Positions 25,613 to 36,440 of a DNA stretch of 64,000 nucleotides are shown here, piece by piece. The notes below the pieces were generated by a model that searched no databases, had not been told where the DNA came from, and saw only the letters and a list, made by a program, of their open reading frames with translations. The translations under genes and the position numbers were made by a program. This DNA comes from Tillus elongatus (lineage: Eukaryota; Arthropoda; Insecta; Coleoptera; Cleridae), in the NCBI GenBank assembly GCA_964006375.1, contig OZ023265.1, positions 10,387,795-10,451,794 of the forward strand, in the 5' to 3' direction. Within the stretch, counting starts at the first letter, position 1; each line of letters starts with the position of its first letter.

Positions 25613-26049
25613 AATGACGCCATTGCTCCCACAGGATGCACGCTGTCTGCAATATAACCAGCATTTTATGTTTTTTTTGCTTTCAAGTTTAATTTCTATA
25701 GTTATTCCGCAATAGTTATTACAGTAACTACCGCAGTGTGATAATAAAGTGATCTTAAGAAGTTAACACCATTAAACTGAATGGTTTTGCAACATCACCG
25801 TGAGGAAATATGATTGCACAGAAGTTGCATTGTATTTTTTGTATTCTCCCATTATTAATCATTCTATTTCAATATTGTGAACAAAGAAACTGAGACTTTT
25901 TTGCTTGGTCAGCAAGTTTTTTCTGACATAATCACGAAATTATGATGAAATTACGGCGGGGTAAATTGTAAATTCATACTTTAAGGTTAAGTGTGAATCA
26001 TCGTTTAAATTTACCTGAATTAATATCAAGTTTTCAAGTTTTAGTGAAT
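25613..26049. other. Unassigned sequence
   Basis: About 440 bp AT-rich sequence, nothing recognised. Confidence 0.45.
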
Positions 26050-26304
<255 letters not shown>

Positions 26305-26329
26305 ACAATATTAACACACAATATATATC

Positions 26330-27937
26330 AACCACCAACAGTCCCGAAAGATACGCTCTGCCCTTGATACCAGGAAAGCCTCTGGCCTTGACGAGATCCC
26401 AGCAATTGCTCTCAAAAAACGGGCACCAGAACTTGCTCCTGTCCTGACTTGTCTGTTTCGTACATCTTACAATAGAGCCATATTCCCTAGTAACTGAAAA
26501 GCTGCTAGAGTACAACCCGTCCCCAAGAAGGGATCCAAAGCGCTTCCTAGCAGCTACAGGCCTTTTAGTCGTCTCTAAAGTGATGTAAAAGTATATCAAC
26601 ACCGAACTACTGCCGACCTCCTTTCCTTTGTCACCGATTCTTGGAACAAATCTATGGAACTACAATGTGAATCCCAGATTGTCGCTCTAGACATATCCAA
26701 AGTATTCGACCAGGACTGGCACGCAGCGTTGCTTAATAAACTTCCGGCCTATGGCCTACCACCAAAACTCTGTACCTGGACAGCAAATTTCCTCTCCAAC
26801 CAGAGCATTTCTGTTGTCGTGGTGGCCATTCCTCTAAACTGTATTCAATTAATGCAGGTGTCCCTCAAGGTTCATCTTTAGCCTCTACTTTGTTTCTTCT
26901 CCATATCAATGACCTCCTCTCTAGCACATCCAACCCAGTTCACAGTTACGCGGACGACAGCGCCCTCCACTCAAATATACAATATTCTAAGCCTGTCTCT
27001 TCAGGTTGCAGTGCTATCGGGGCGGCGAGGGCGTGGGCGAGCCCTGAGAGAGGAAAAAAGCCTGTCTTTTTAGCCCAATTAGATGAGGATCGCAGATTCA
27101 TGGTGAGTTCTGTCTCTGTAGATCTCCAAAAAATATTAGACTGGAGAAGTAGAAATCTTGTACAATTCAACCCCACCAAATCTCAGTCTTGCTTTCTATA
27201 TCAGAAGAGATACACCAGCCCTAGACCCATCACAATGAACAACCAAGTTATTCAAAGTGGTGAGCCCTTTTCACTTGTTGGCATTTCTGTGGATCGAAAT
27301 CTGAATTGGCACCAACATCTCACATCAATTACAGAAGTGGCTGCTATGAAATTAGGTTTTCTCTTCCGGGCTCGCAAATACTTTTCACCAGCTAATCTCT
27401 ATACCTTTTATGCTTCACAGATAAGGCCAAACCTCGAATACTGCTCCCACATCTGGGGTGCCGTTGTCGCTTCTACACTCGCTATCCTGGACTCCATTCA
27501 GAAAAGAGCTATACGTCTCATCGTTGACCCTACCCTCACCCAAAGTTGCCATCCCTTGCCCATAGACGTGCCGTTGGTGACCTCTCTCTCTCTCTCTTTT
27601 ATAGATATCTGCACGGGCAGTGCTCAGATGAGCTTTCTTCCATAGTTCCTCCACCTGCTGCCCCCAACAGATCTACCAGGGGAACAGAGCGAATGCACCC
27701 TTTTGCTGTCCAGGTCACCAGACATAGAACATCTTGTTATGCCCGCTCTTTTCTCCCGATGACTTCCAAGTTGTGGAATTCCTTGCCGGCACATGTTTTT
27801 CCTTCTCCTCCGAACCTCCAAATCTTCAAGTCCAGAATTAACAAGTTACCTCTTTCCTCCTTGTCGACACTCACGGTACGATAGTATTTAGGCTGTAAGC
27901 CCTCGTGGTGTGTTGTTGAAATAAATAAAAAAATACC
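26330..27937 (+). pseudogene. Jockey-like fragment J3
   Basis: Family J from the RT start to the A-rich 3' tail. Key parts: LDISKVFDQDWHAALLNKL, GVPQG lost to a frameshift near 26870, YADD at 26947-26958, SVDRNLNWHQHLTS, RPNLEYCSHIW, LWNSLPAHVFPSPP. Frames 26654-26881, 26890-27645 and 27546-27884 carry successive parts. The 5' end is deleted internally (the N-terminal RT blocks are compressed at 26360-26590). It contains a 69-bp in-frame gain from an LOA tail insertion. Confidence 0.87.
26989..27070 (+). mobile_element. 56-bp LOA-like 3' tail insertion within J3
   Basis: 27002-27057 matches the 3' UTR of L1 (36362-36420: GCTATCGGGGCGGC...GAGCCCTGAG) and ends in A's. It is flanked by AAGCCTGTCTCTT (26989-27001) and AAGCCTGTCTTTT (27058-27070), a 13-bp duplication with one mismatch. 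J1 and J5 have this site once. It is therefore an extremely 5'-truncated retroposition. The 56 bp plus 13 bp add 69 bp, leaving the frame open. Confidence 0.85.
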
Positions 27938-27942
27938 AAGAC

Positions 27943-28680
27943 AAATGTAGATTTGGGTGTCAGTCATCAGAGACTATCCAGCACGTCACCGGAGAATGTC
28001 AAGCGTTTGCTGCAACAAAGTATAAAGAGAGGCACGACGCAGTTGCTAAAATACTTCATTAAGAACTGGCTCTGAAACTGGGACTTTTAAATCTTCGTAA
28101 GGTGCCCTACTATTGATACACTCCTGAGCCTGTCCTAGAGAACTCAGGTTACAGGTTGTACTGGGATCGGACCGTGCTCATAGACCAACGAGTTGCCCAC
28201 AACAGGCCAGACTTAATGACATAATAATAGTGGATAAGTCCTGCAACCAAGTGGCGCTGATCGATGTGGCCATTCCAAATACTAATAATCTAGAGATAAA
28301 GTACGAGAAGATCATTAAGTACAGATACCTCGATATACAAGTAAAAAGACAGTGGAGGGCAAATAGTGTCCGGGTGATCCCAATAGTCATGTCGTCAATT
28401 GGTGTGGTTCCTGAGAATCTTCGAGAGAATATTAAGTGACTGGGCTTTGGAGAGCATCTTTATAAGGCTATGCAGAAGGCAGTAATACTTGCAACTGCCC
28501 GCACCGTGCGGAGATTCCTGGGAAATGAGGATGTGTCGCGTTGTCGGTCAGGGCCCGATAACTTGGAAAGGGCCCCATCTGAGCTCAGTCGCTTTGGTAT
28601 CTGAGATACCTGGGATGAGTGAATGTTCCCCCTTGCGGGAGTGTGAAGCCCCTTCAGGCTAAAGTAATAATAATATAGTT
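27943..28680 (+). pseudogene. R2-like (restriction-like endonuclease) non-LTR retrotransposon 3' fragment
   Basis: The first codons give CRFGCQSSETIQHVTGEC, exactly the C-x3-C-x7-H-x4-C zinc motif that precedes the restriction-like endonuclease of R2/R4-type elements. Downstream are LYWDR...HNRPDL and, after a frameshift at about 28215, LIDVAIPNTNN, the PD...D motif of that endonuclease, then IPIVMSSIG and QKAVILATARTVRRFLG. Several stops interrupt it. The 3' UTR ends near a TAATAATAATA stretch, which would fit R4/Dong-like target choice; that last point is inference. Confidence 0.72.
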
Positions 28681-29574
28681 TCTAGTTATTTTCTTATTCC
28701 TTCCAGCACTGCTATTTGCGATTTCCTTAAGTCTCCATTATTTGATATTGCTGCCAGAAATGCACTGAAGCGTGGACGGTTCCTAACTGCATAACCTCCG
28801 GTGCACTCCAGTACGACGAAGACGACGGTTGTCGGTCGTGAGACTTCTAACCTAGAACTGGCTATTCACCAGGCGAACCAGTGTTATTGCGCTTTCATCT
28901 TTACCTAGTAACAATGACATCAAATTCTCCAATGTTAATCCAAGCCGGCCGTGCTACACGGCAATGTGACTGTGTTATTCACTTGTTCTGATTATGTAGA
29001 GCACTCTTTCTGACGCTGGTGCACTGTGCCGATGTCATTCAATTTACAATTATGTCACGGAGTGCCTTTGCCTTGCATCAAGGTTTAACTGGGACATGCT
29101 GGTTATGTTGTAACTGAAAACGAATGTGTTAGGAATATTTTTGATATTGTCGTTGGGTTCGAGCAAACGTATTCTACGTTTAAAAATAAAATGAAAAATA
29201 ATAATAATATATACGGAGACAAATTTTACATCACTTGACAAATAAGTTGTAAACTTGTTATTGTAATTTAGCACCACACTTTTAAAACCTGATATCAAAA
29301 GCTTTACAATGACTTTAACTTGAATTTTTAAATTTGACAAAAGTTAATTTCTATGAACACTAAAAAAAATCTGCGAAAACTGAATTCAAATACTTCCAAA
29401 ACTATAGACTTTATGTGAGTGGAGTGTTATACAAGAGTTGCAACAGGCGGCATTCACTTTACTTCTGCAACAACAAATACAGTCTGTCCCATGTAAAAAT
29501 ATTGATTTACGCCAGTTTGAATTTTCTTCAAATTTAGGCCCTATTTGAGATCGCACTGTATACGCAATCTCGAT
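28681..29574. other. Unassigned sequence
   Basis: About 900 bp without a recognised gene or a repeat shared with the rest of the window. Confidence 0.45.
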
Positions 29575-31075
29575 TTTTTTAAGAAATTTTAGTAATTCGG
29601 TGTTTATAAACTTTTCCATCAGTTTAGAGACGACTGAAAGGAGAGAAATAGGCATCTAGTTGCTAGGAAGCGCTTTGGATCCTTTCTTGGGGACGGGTTG
29701 TACTCTAGCAGTTTTCCAGTTACCAGGGAATATGCCTCTATTGTAAGATGTACGAAACAGACGAGTCAGTACAGAAGCAAGTTCTGGTGCGCATTTTTTG
29801 AGAACAATTGCTGGGAACTCGTCAAGGCCAGAGGCTTTCCTGGTATTAAGAGAAGAGAGCATCTTTCGTACTTTTTTAGTTTTGAAAATGATATCCGTCA
29901 TTTTATGCGCAACATTGGGGACTGTTGGTGGTTGAACATTTGGAGGTGGGTTGAGAGTAGAATTGCCGGCGAAAAACGAGGCAACAAGTTCAGCCTTGCC
30001 CTGGGCGGTAGAAACAATTTCATCCCCTGAAACAAGAGGTGGGAACGTGTTCTTGCAGAAATTATTCCCAATAGATTTAGCAAGGGTTCAGAAGGGCTTG
30101 CTGCCGTTGGAGCTTGACAGGAGTTTATTTTTGATGTGGTTATTAAACGAGTGTTTTTGCCTCAGAAAGAATGCGGACATGACGGTTTCTTGCGTCGTTC
30201 AATGGTTGACGGTTTTCTTGACTGGGATTGTGTAGAAGCGTTTTGTGAGCTTTGACCTTTTTAAGTCTGGAGTTGTCACAGGATTTAGGGAACCAGGGCT
30301 TTTGAATTGCTGAAGAGGTTTTCTGTGTACGTGGAATAAATAATTCCATGCCAGCTTGGATAGTTTCGGTGACATTTTGTGAGATATCAGAGTGGTCAGG
30401 ATGAGAGAAGCAGACAGACGCCCATGGAAATGAGAAAAAGTAATCCCGTATTTTGTCCCAGTTCGCGGAGTCGTAGTGTCAAACGACACGTGGGTGTGAT
30501 GACTGTGTGACCTCGGGTTGCATTGCGCAGGAAGCAGTGACCATGCCGTGGTCTGAGTAACCAAGGGGGGCGGTGACTGATATCTTATAGCATTCAGGTT
30601 TTGTAGTAAGAAGGAGATCCAAGCGATTTGAATTGTGTGTTGGGATACGAGGAAAGTAAGTAGGTTTAGTTGCAGCCCTGAGAGAGAGAGTTTCATCCAA
30701 AGTATGTCTTTTCTTCCAGCTTCTAAATTGGGGAGTCTGGTGCAGGGAAGATTGCTACGGACGTATGCGCACACGCCTCCATGCAATCTAAAGAAAGTAA
30801 GGAGCTCATACCCCGGAACATTAAGGTGATTAGTGGTTGTTTTGGCACTGATTTGGGTTTCGGTTTGGCCTATTAGCCTGGAGTAAATGGTGGACGGAGT
30901 TCAGGTTAGAATTTAGGCCACATATATTCGAAAAGGATATGTTAAATCTTGATGCCGGCGCCCCCTGTAAACCCCTGTTCCGGAGATCCGAATGGAGGGG
31001 TATATTACCTCCGGAATCTTTTGTACAAAGAGGAGCCATCATCATTTTTGTTTGTAAGGGAAACCGACTCATACA
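29575..31075 (-). pseudogene. Jockey-like fragment J4 (endonuclease and RT start)
   Basis: Minus-strand copy holding the 5' part missing elsewhere. Apurinic-type endonuclease words NISFSNICGLNSNLNSV (about 30900), GGVCAYVRSNLPC (30780) and LLLTTKPECY...GYSDHGMV (30560) are followed by the linker and the first RT blocks ([33 protein letters not shown]). It ends near 29575. Frames shift at least four times. No ORF1 (gag-like) protein was found for family J in this window. Confidence 0.83.
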
Positions 31076-31789
31076 TCAGAACCGGAAACGTCCATAGGGA
31101 CTTCACCGGCCCCTTGATGTAAGGGGTTAAAAAAATTCGTTAATATCATATAAAAGAAAAGTCCACTACCACCTGCTAATAACTTCGACGATCAAAGGAA
31201 TTTGACGTGCTGGATCTGTACAGTGAGCCCGTGTTCGGGATTAGTTTGTCCAAACCTGTCGGGTGCATTTCTGTTTACAATATTTTGATAGTCGTCGTTC
31301 AAATCACATCGTCACATCGCGTAGAAAACTTCTAAATATGAACAAGGAAAATAATTATGACAGAAGCTACCACAATCCACAGCATAAAGACACTGAAACA
31401 CAGCGCGTGATATGCTGTGTCTGGCGGCATCCCGAGAGTCTGGGATCCACCAGGGTGTCGATAAACTTGCACAACCTCGAAAAAACAAGACTGGTGGTTG
31501 AATCAGACTCCCGAAACTCGCCGTATTGCTAGCTAGTTCAGGGGTGAAGTGATTTTTTTTCGGCGATAAACGTACATTATAATACATTGACAAAACCAAT
31601 AATTTTAACAATATGATTGCATAAGTAGGTGCAATTTGGTGGTCCCAATTCACCACAACACATTTTCCGACCTGACGATCGTTCCGCTAACAAAGATGTT
31701 TAGGCTATTAAGTCAAGTCTGTCGAATTTTATAAATGCATTGCTGACTTTGAGCAGTATAGTGGAGCTCACTTTTTGAGGGTCACTGTG
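31076..31789. other. Unassigned sequence
   Basis: About 700 bp between J4 and transposon B2; nothing recognised. Confidence 0.45.
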
Positions 31790-31989
31790 TACAGTGTGTC
31801 CCAAACTGGATGGGAATGTATTGCTATCTCCGTTATTATTAGAGACAGGGAGACGGTTAAATTAGCAATGTTTTGTAGAATTTCATGCTCGTTCCAAATA
31901 TGACTTGTATTTGCTCTGCCTCTTTTCGTTTTCGAGTTATTTTGAAAAAAAAACCAATTTTGTCGATTTCTTTTTTCTTCAATATCTAA

Positions 31990-31999
31990 GTAGGCGTTG
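31990..31999. repeat. L1 target-site duplication, left copy
   Basis: GTAGGCGTTG, repeated at 36431-36440. The A's beside both copies could extend it to 12 bp. Confidence 0.93.
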
Positions 32000-32356
32000 G
32001 GGGTTAAGGAGTCGCGGGCCAAAGGACTCCAGGGGGCAAGCTGAGGAAGTGGAAATAACAACATAAACTCCCGATGAAGCTTTCCCCAAGACCGTCATGC
32101 GCGGTAAAAATCCGCATCCTGCACGAGGTGACCCTGCTAATAACTAAACATGACGGATCTAGACAAGGAGGTCGAACTAAACTCCCCCAATCTACGGTGT
32201 CACGTGACCCGTGCCTATGGATGGATGGCACCAGGGCGATGGTGTCGTGAACGGAACCTCTGGAGTACCAGGCAACCCTCCAGAGTAACCCGCCTTGCAC
32301 CACACAGGGGGTTCTGATGGTGTGGACAGTATTTCCCCCATTCTCGTGGGAACAAC

Positions 32357-33514
32357 ATGAAGATTATAAATACATATAAAACCAAAACCAATGAGGCTCG
32401 AGGAGTGGCTCCGGCTACAGACTTGAGCCTTGAGTCTATCCCGGAAACGGAGACGAGCCAGGGTGCGGCAGCGGACTCTGGAGGTCCCACGACCGGCGTA
32501 GATACGGGTGATCAGGGGGTAGCTTCGGCCAGAGACCTGTCCCCGACACCCAAGCTGGAGGCTGGGTCCCACCGGAGGGCGGCGAGCTCCGCGGACTCCG
32601 GGGGCCCCTCCACCAGTGAGGACTCTACTGTTAGAGTAGAGGGACTGCCCCGGCAGTCCAAGCGTCTTTCCGGGGCGCAAAGAAAGAAGCTCCGGAGGGC
32701 GCAAAAAATGGCGGCCGGGACCTGGACGGTCGAGAAACCTGTAAAGGCGCAAGAGGGGAGTGCGGGTCAGAAGAGGACGCGCTCGAACTCTAGCACGCCC
32801 ACTACAGACAGACGTTCCAAAAGGGCCAGGGTGCCTGTAAAGGCGCAAGAGGAGAGTGCGAGTCGGAAGACGCCGCGCTCTGGCTCTAGCACGCCTACTA
32901 CAGACAGACCTCCCAAAGGAACTAAGGCCGGAACACCGGCGCAGACTGGCTCTTACAGGGAGGCTGCGGAGGGCCTCGGGATGGCGGTGATTGACAGACG
33001 CCATCCTGAGGTCACGCTAGACCAGGGGAAGGCGGACCTGATCCAGGCTGCGGTGGTAGCTGCAGTGGACTCTCTTCAGGAAGGGGAGAGCCCGCCTCAG
33101 TTCCACCGGACGCGCCTGACGGGGGGCATCCTCTGGATAACCTGTGCCGGCCCGCAGTCGCGGGACTGGCTGCGGAAAACGATCGGGGGCCTCGGTCAGA
33201 TTTGGGAGGGGGCGGACTTGACAGCCGTCGAGCCCAAGGAACTCCCAAAGAGACGCAAGGTCCTCGTACGGATCCCTGACACCGTCCCGCAGGAGACGGT
33301 GATCAGCAGACTTAAGATCCAGAACCCTGAACTGGGGACGCAACACTGGTCGGTTCTAAGCAGGAAGGCAGAGGAGAAAGGACAGACGCTCGCCTTCTCG
33401 ATCGACCCGACATCTTACAGAGCCCTTGAAGGAACCTCCTTCAAGGCATTCTGGGGTATGGGAAGGGTTAGCTTCCGCCCACTGGGGAAGCAATTAAGGG
33501 TTAATGGGACTTAG
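32357..33514 (+). CDS. L1 ORF1 (gag-like nucleic-acid-binding protein)
   Basis: 385 residues, uninterrupted. Start chosen at ATG 32357 because it opens the frame after the 5' UTR. The first half is low-complexity, rich in Ser/Thr/Pro and basic patches, with a 32-residue tandem duplication (32738-32833 and 32834-32929, both beginning PVKAQE and containing SSTPTTDR). The second half (about residues 195-380) is compact and contains LTGGILWITCAG and RRKVLVRIPDTVPQETV. It resembles the folded RNA-binding domain (DUF4780-like) found in ORF1 of many insect LINEs. I see no CCHC knuckle. It should coat the element RNA. It ends TAG at 33514, overlapping ORF2. Confidence 0.82.
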   Translation: MKIINTYKTKTNEARGVAPATDLSLESIPETETSQGAAADSGGPTTGVDTGDQGVASARDLSPTPKLEAGSHRRAASSADSGGPSTSEDSTVRVEGLPRQSKRLSGAQRKKLRRAQKMAAGTWTVEKPVKAQEGSAGQKRTRSNSSTPTTDRRSKRARVPVKAQEESASRKTPRSGSSTPTTDRPPKGTKAGTPAQTGSYREAAEGLGMAVIDRRHPEVTLDQGKADLIQAAVVAAVDSLQEGESPPQFHRTRLTGGILWITCAGPQSRDWLRKTIGGLGQIWEGADLTAVEPKELPKRRKVLVRIPDTVPQETVISRLKIQNPELGTQHWSVLSRKAEEKGQTLAFSIDPTSYRALEGTSFKAFWGMGRVSFRPLGKQLRVNGT

Positions 33515-36335
33515 GTTCCTTCAGGTCAACCTCCAACACAGTAGGGCAGCCACGGCCGGACTACTAATGGCTCTGAGGAACACGGATGTGGCCCTCATCC
33601 AGGAACCGTACTCCTACAAAGGAGAGATCAAGGGACTCGGCGGAGCTAATGGAAAGCTCATCTACAGCAGGTCCAGCGAGAATCCGAGGGCCTGCATTTT
33701 TGTCAGGGAAGGGATAGAGTTTCTCCCTCTAATGAATTTCTGTTCCAGGGACCTGGCAACGATCAAAATCCGATGTGGAGGAGCGGATGGGCTGAGGGAC
33801 ATTACTGTCGCGTCAGCCTATCTGCCAGGGGACAGCACGGACCCTCCTCCACCCAACGAATTGGAGCAGCTGATGGTGGGTAGCAGAGCAGGTGGATGGC
33901 AGACCATCATCGGCATGGATGCGAATGCGCACCATGAGTTGTGGGGTAGCTCGGACACAAACTCTAGGGGTGAGGCACTTTTACAATTCTTTATGAAATT
34001 TAATTTAGACATATTGAATAGAGGTAATAAACCGACATTCGTCACAACACGGCGTGAGGAAGTTTTAGACCTAACAGTTTCCACCCAGTTTCTGGGTGAC
34101 TTTGTTAAAAGCTGGGCTGTGTCTGGGGAAGTGAGTAGCTCAGACCACAGATACATCCGGTTTGAAATCGCCAAAGTCGAAAGAGAAACGGTATGGTACC
34201 GGGACCCCCGCAAGGCGGACTGGGAAGCCTACAGGGCAGACCTAGCTGTGGAACTGCGGGGGGTTGAGAGGGCCATAAGGGATTCAATAGACCTCGAGAT
34301 TGCAGCAGTCCAATTGCGAGACGCAATTACCTCGGCCTATAACGCCAACTGCCCCCTGAAAATGAGGGTGTCCACCAGGAACGTCCCATGGTGGAACGAG
34401 GACCTCAGGCAAAGGAGGACGCAGGTTCGTAAGCTGTTTAACGCGGCCAAAAGGTCGGGAGCATGGGATGAATATAGACAGGCCCTATCGACCTATAACA
34501 AAAGACTGAGGGACGCCAAGAAGGAGTCGTGGAGGAGGCACTGCGAAGAAGTGGAAAACACGTCCGAGAGTGCTCGACTACACAAGATCCTGTCTAAGGG
34601 CCCTCAGACTAACATAGGCTCCCTTAGAACACCCACGGGAGGCTTTACAAGCTCGGGGGAGGAAACTATGGAAATTTTACTCCAGACGCACTTCCCCGGC
34701 TGTAACATAATAAACCAATCACCTCCGGACTGGGAACACTCAGAAATAGAGGCGCCTTATAGGCGGGCATCTAGAGTAGACTGGACAGTCGCTAAAGAGG
34801 TGGTTACCTGGAGCAAAATCAGATGGGCCATTAACAGCTTTAAGCCATACAAATCGCCGGGATTTGATGGAATAATGCCCATCATGCTCCAACAGGGGAT
34901 AGATATACTGGCGCCGGTGCTTACCCTCATTATGAGGGCCAGCCTGGCTCTGGGGTACATTCCGAGGGCATGGAGACTGGCCAGGGTTGTATTTATTCCT
35001 AAACCTGGGCATCCAACAGACCAGGCAAAGTCCCTGAGGCCAATAAGTCTCATGTCCTTCTTGCTGAAAACAGTGGAAAAACTGCTCGACCGGCACATTA
35101 GGGGCGGTGTACTGGAAGCATATCCTCTACACTGCGGACAATATGCATACAGAGCAGGATTCTCAACAGAAACAGCACTGCACCAACTGGTGCTGAAACT
35201 GGAGAATACGTTGGAGAACAAGGAGGTGGCGCTGGGGGCCCCCCACACACACTTAGTGATTATGGGGGAGGCCAGGCTAGGATTATACAGACTAGCCTGC
35301 AATGGTAGACTGAAGATCAACCCAGGCTTCAGGGGCCACTGCAAAATTCAGGAGATCGTGAAGGAACCCATGCTTGAAATGAGGTCAGACTTCGCGAGCC
35401 CGCGAATGTGCAGGGAAAACAACTTCACAGTGGAAATCCCTGATCGCGGGGCATGGCGGGAGGAGACACCGGGCATACCACGGGACGCGCTCGTCTGGTT
35501 CACGGACGGATCTGGCGGGGAGCGTGGGACGGGGGCAGGTGTTTACTCGGAAGGACCGAGGGTAAGTCACAGTATTTCCCTCGGAGCCCATGCAACGGTG
35601 TTTCAGGCCGAGATGTACGCCATCCTGCACTGTGTGCGGGAGAACAAGAGGAGGGGCTACACCAACAAGCGGATCCTCATAGCCACAGACAGCCAGGCAG
35701 CCCTTAAGGCACTAAGTAGCCCACGGGTAAATTCCTGGCTGGTGAGTGAGTGCCGAGACGAGACGAGCGACCTGGCTGGGCAGAATGAGGTGACCCTCAT
35801 CTGGGTGCCGGGTCACTCGGGGGTCAAAGGCAATGAAGAAGCTGACAGTCTCGCAAAGAGGGGGTCAGCAGAACCATTTATGGGACCAGAACCGGCTCTG
35901 GGCGTGTCAAAGAGCACTGCCAGGGGAGACATTAAGTCCTGGGTCAGAAACCAACACAAGGTGTACTGGGCGGACTGTCCAGGGCTCAGACATGGGAAGT
36001 CAATAATTGACGGACCCAGTTCAAAGAGAGCTGTGGAGCTGCTAAACCTTAGCAGAGGACAGCTCAGAAACACAACAGGTCTCTTGACGGGACACATGGC
36101 CGTCAAGAAACACCTACATAAAATGGGGCGGTTCGAAGGGGACCTCGCATGCAGACTCTGCGGCGAGGGGGAGGAATCAGCCCAGCACATCTTGTGCGAG
36201 TGTATAGCTCTGGACCGGAAAAGACAACTGATCTACGGTCACTCTAGACCGGAGACAGAGCAATATAAAACTTCACCCTACCAATCGCTGTGCAGACTAG
36301 TTCAAGGCACAGTGATTTTGGAATGGGTGGAGTAA
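33504..36335 (+). CDS. L1 ORF2: endonuclease, deleted reverse transcriptase, RNase H
   Basis: 943 residues without a stop. Residues 1-225 form an apurinic-type endonuclease: Glu34 in IQEPYS, Asp139 and Asn141 in GMDANAHH, Asp214-His215 in SSDHRYI. RT fingers follow (SPGFDGIMPIML; RPISLMSFLLKTVEKLL; YRAGFSTETALHQ). At about residue 579 (nt 35240) the text jumps from ENKEVALGA to HLVIMGEARLGL; compared with L2, about 670 bp are missing in frame, including LLDIEGAF and YADD. RNase H is intact by motif: Asp668, Glu703, Asp729, His771 and Asp781. A C-terminal CxxC-x8-H-x4-C is near residue 890. Start: ATG 33504 within the last codons of ORF1. It cannot reverse-transcribe as written. Confidence 0.88.
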   Translation: MGLRFLQVNLQHSRAATAGLLMALRNTDVALIQEPYSYKGEIKGLGGANGKLIYSRSSENPRACIFVREGIEFLPLMNFCSRDLATIKIRCGGADGLRDITVASAYLPGDSTDPPPPNELEQLMVGSRAGGWQTIIGMDANAHHELWGSSDTNSRGEALLQFFMKFNLDILNRGNKPTFVTTRREEVLDLTVSTQFLGDFVKSWAVSGEVSSSDHRYIRFEIAKVERETVWYRDPRKADWEAYRADLAVELRGVERAIRDSIDLEIAAVQLRDAITSAYNANCPLKMRVSTRNVPWWNEDLRQRRTQVRKLFNAAKRSGAWDEYRQALSTYNKRLRDAKKESWRRHCEEVENTSESARLHKILSKGPQTNIGSLRTPTGGFTSSGEETMEILLQTHFPGCNIINQSPPDWEHSEIEAPYRRASRVDWTVAKEVVTWSKIRWAINSFKPYKSPGFDGIMPIMLQQGIDILAPVLTLIMRASLALGYIPRAWRLARVVFIPKPGHPTDQAKSLRPISLMSFLLKTVEKLLDRHIRGGVLEAYPLHCGQYAYRAGFSTETALHQLVLKLENTLENKEVALGAPHTHLVIMGEARLGLYRLACNGRLKINPGFRGHCKIQEIVKEPMLEMRSDFASPRMCRENNFTVEIPDRGAWREETPGIPRDALVWFTDGSGGERGTGAGVYSEGPRVSHSISLGAHATVFQAEMYAILHCVRENKRRGYTNKRILIATDSQAALKALSSPRVNSWLVSECRDETSDLAGQNEVTLIWVPGHSGVKGNEEADSLAKRGSAEPFMGPEPALGVSKSTARGDIKSWVRNQHKVYWADCPGLRHGKSIIDGPSSKRAVELLNLSRGQLRNTTGLLTGHMAVKKHLHKMGRFEGDLACRLCGEGEESAQHILCECIALDRKRQLIYGHSRPETEQYKTSPYQSLCRLVQGTVILEWVE

Positions 36336-36430
36336 GACTAGGGGTATGCACAATCAACCAAGGGTTGCGGTGCTATCGGGGCGGCAAGGCCGCGGACGAG
36401 CCCTGAGGGAACAAAAAAAAAAAAAAAAAA

Positions 36431-36440
36431 GTAGGCGTTG
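36431..36440. repeat. L1 target-site duplication, right copy
   Basis: Second copy of GTAGGCGTTG, directly after the poly(A) tail. The B1 sequence near 18863 shows the related uninterrupted site. Confidence 0.93.

Larger units (their letters stand above)
32000..36430 (+). mobile_element. LOA-like non-LTR retrotransposon L1, full length except an internal deletion
   Basis: Inserted in the left inverted repeat of B2. The duplication GTAGGCGTTG stands before (31990-31999) and after (36431-36440) the element, which ends in an A tail (36413-36430). Layout: 5' UTR 32000-32356, ORF1, ORF2 overlapping by 11 nt, 3' UTR 36336-36412. The order endonuclease-RT-RNase H and the overlapping ORF1 suggest the I/LOA group; the exact clade is inference. 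G+C is clearly higher than in the surroundings. Confidence 0.88.

Noticed and set aside
32192..33004. 270-codon minus-strand frame opposite L1 ORF1
   Set aside because: Arg/Pro/Leu-rich shadow of a GC-rich ORF on the plus strand; no homologous motif.
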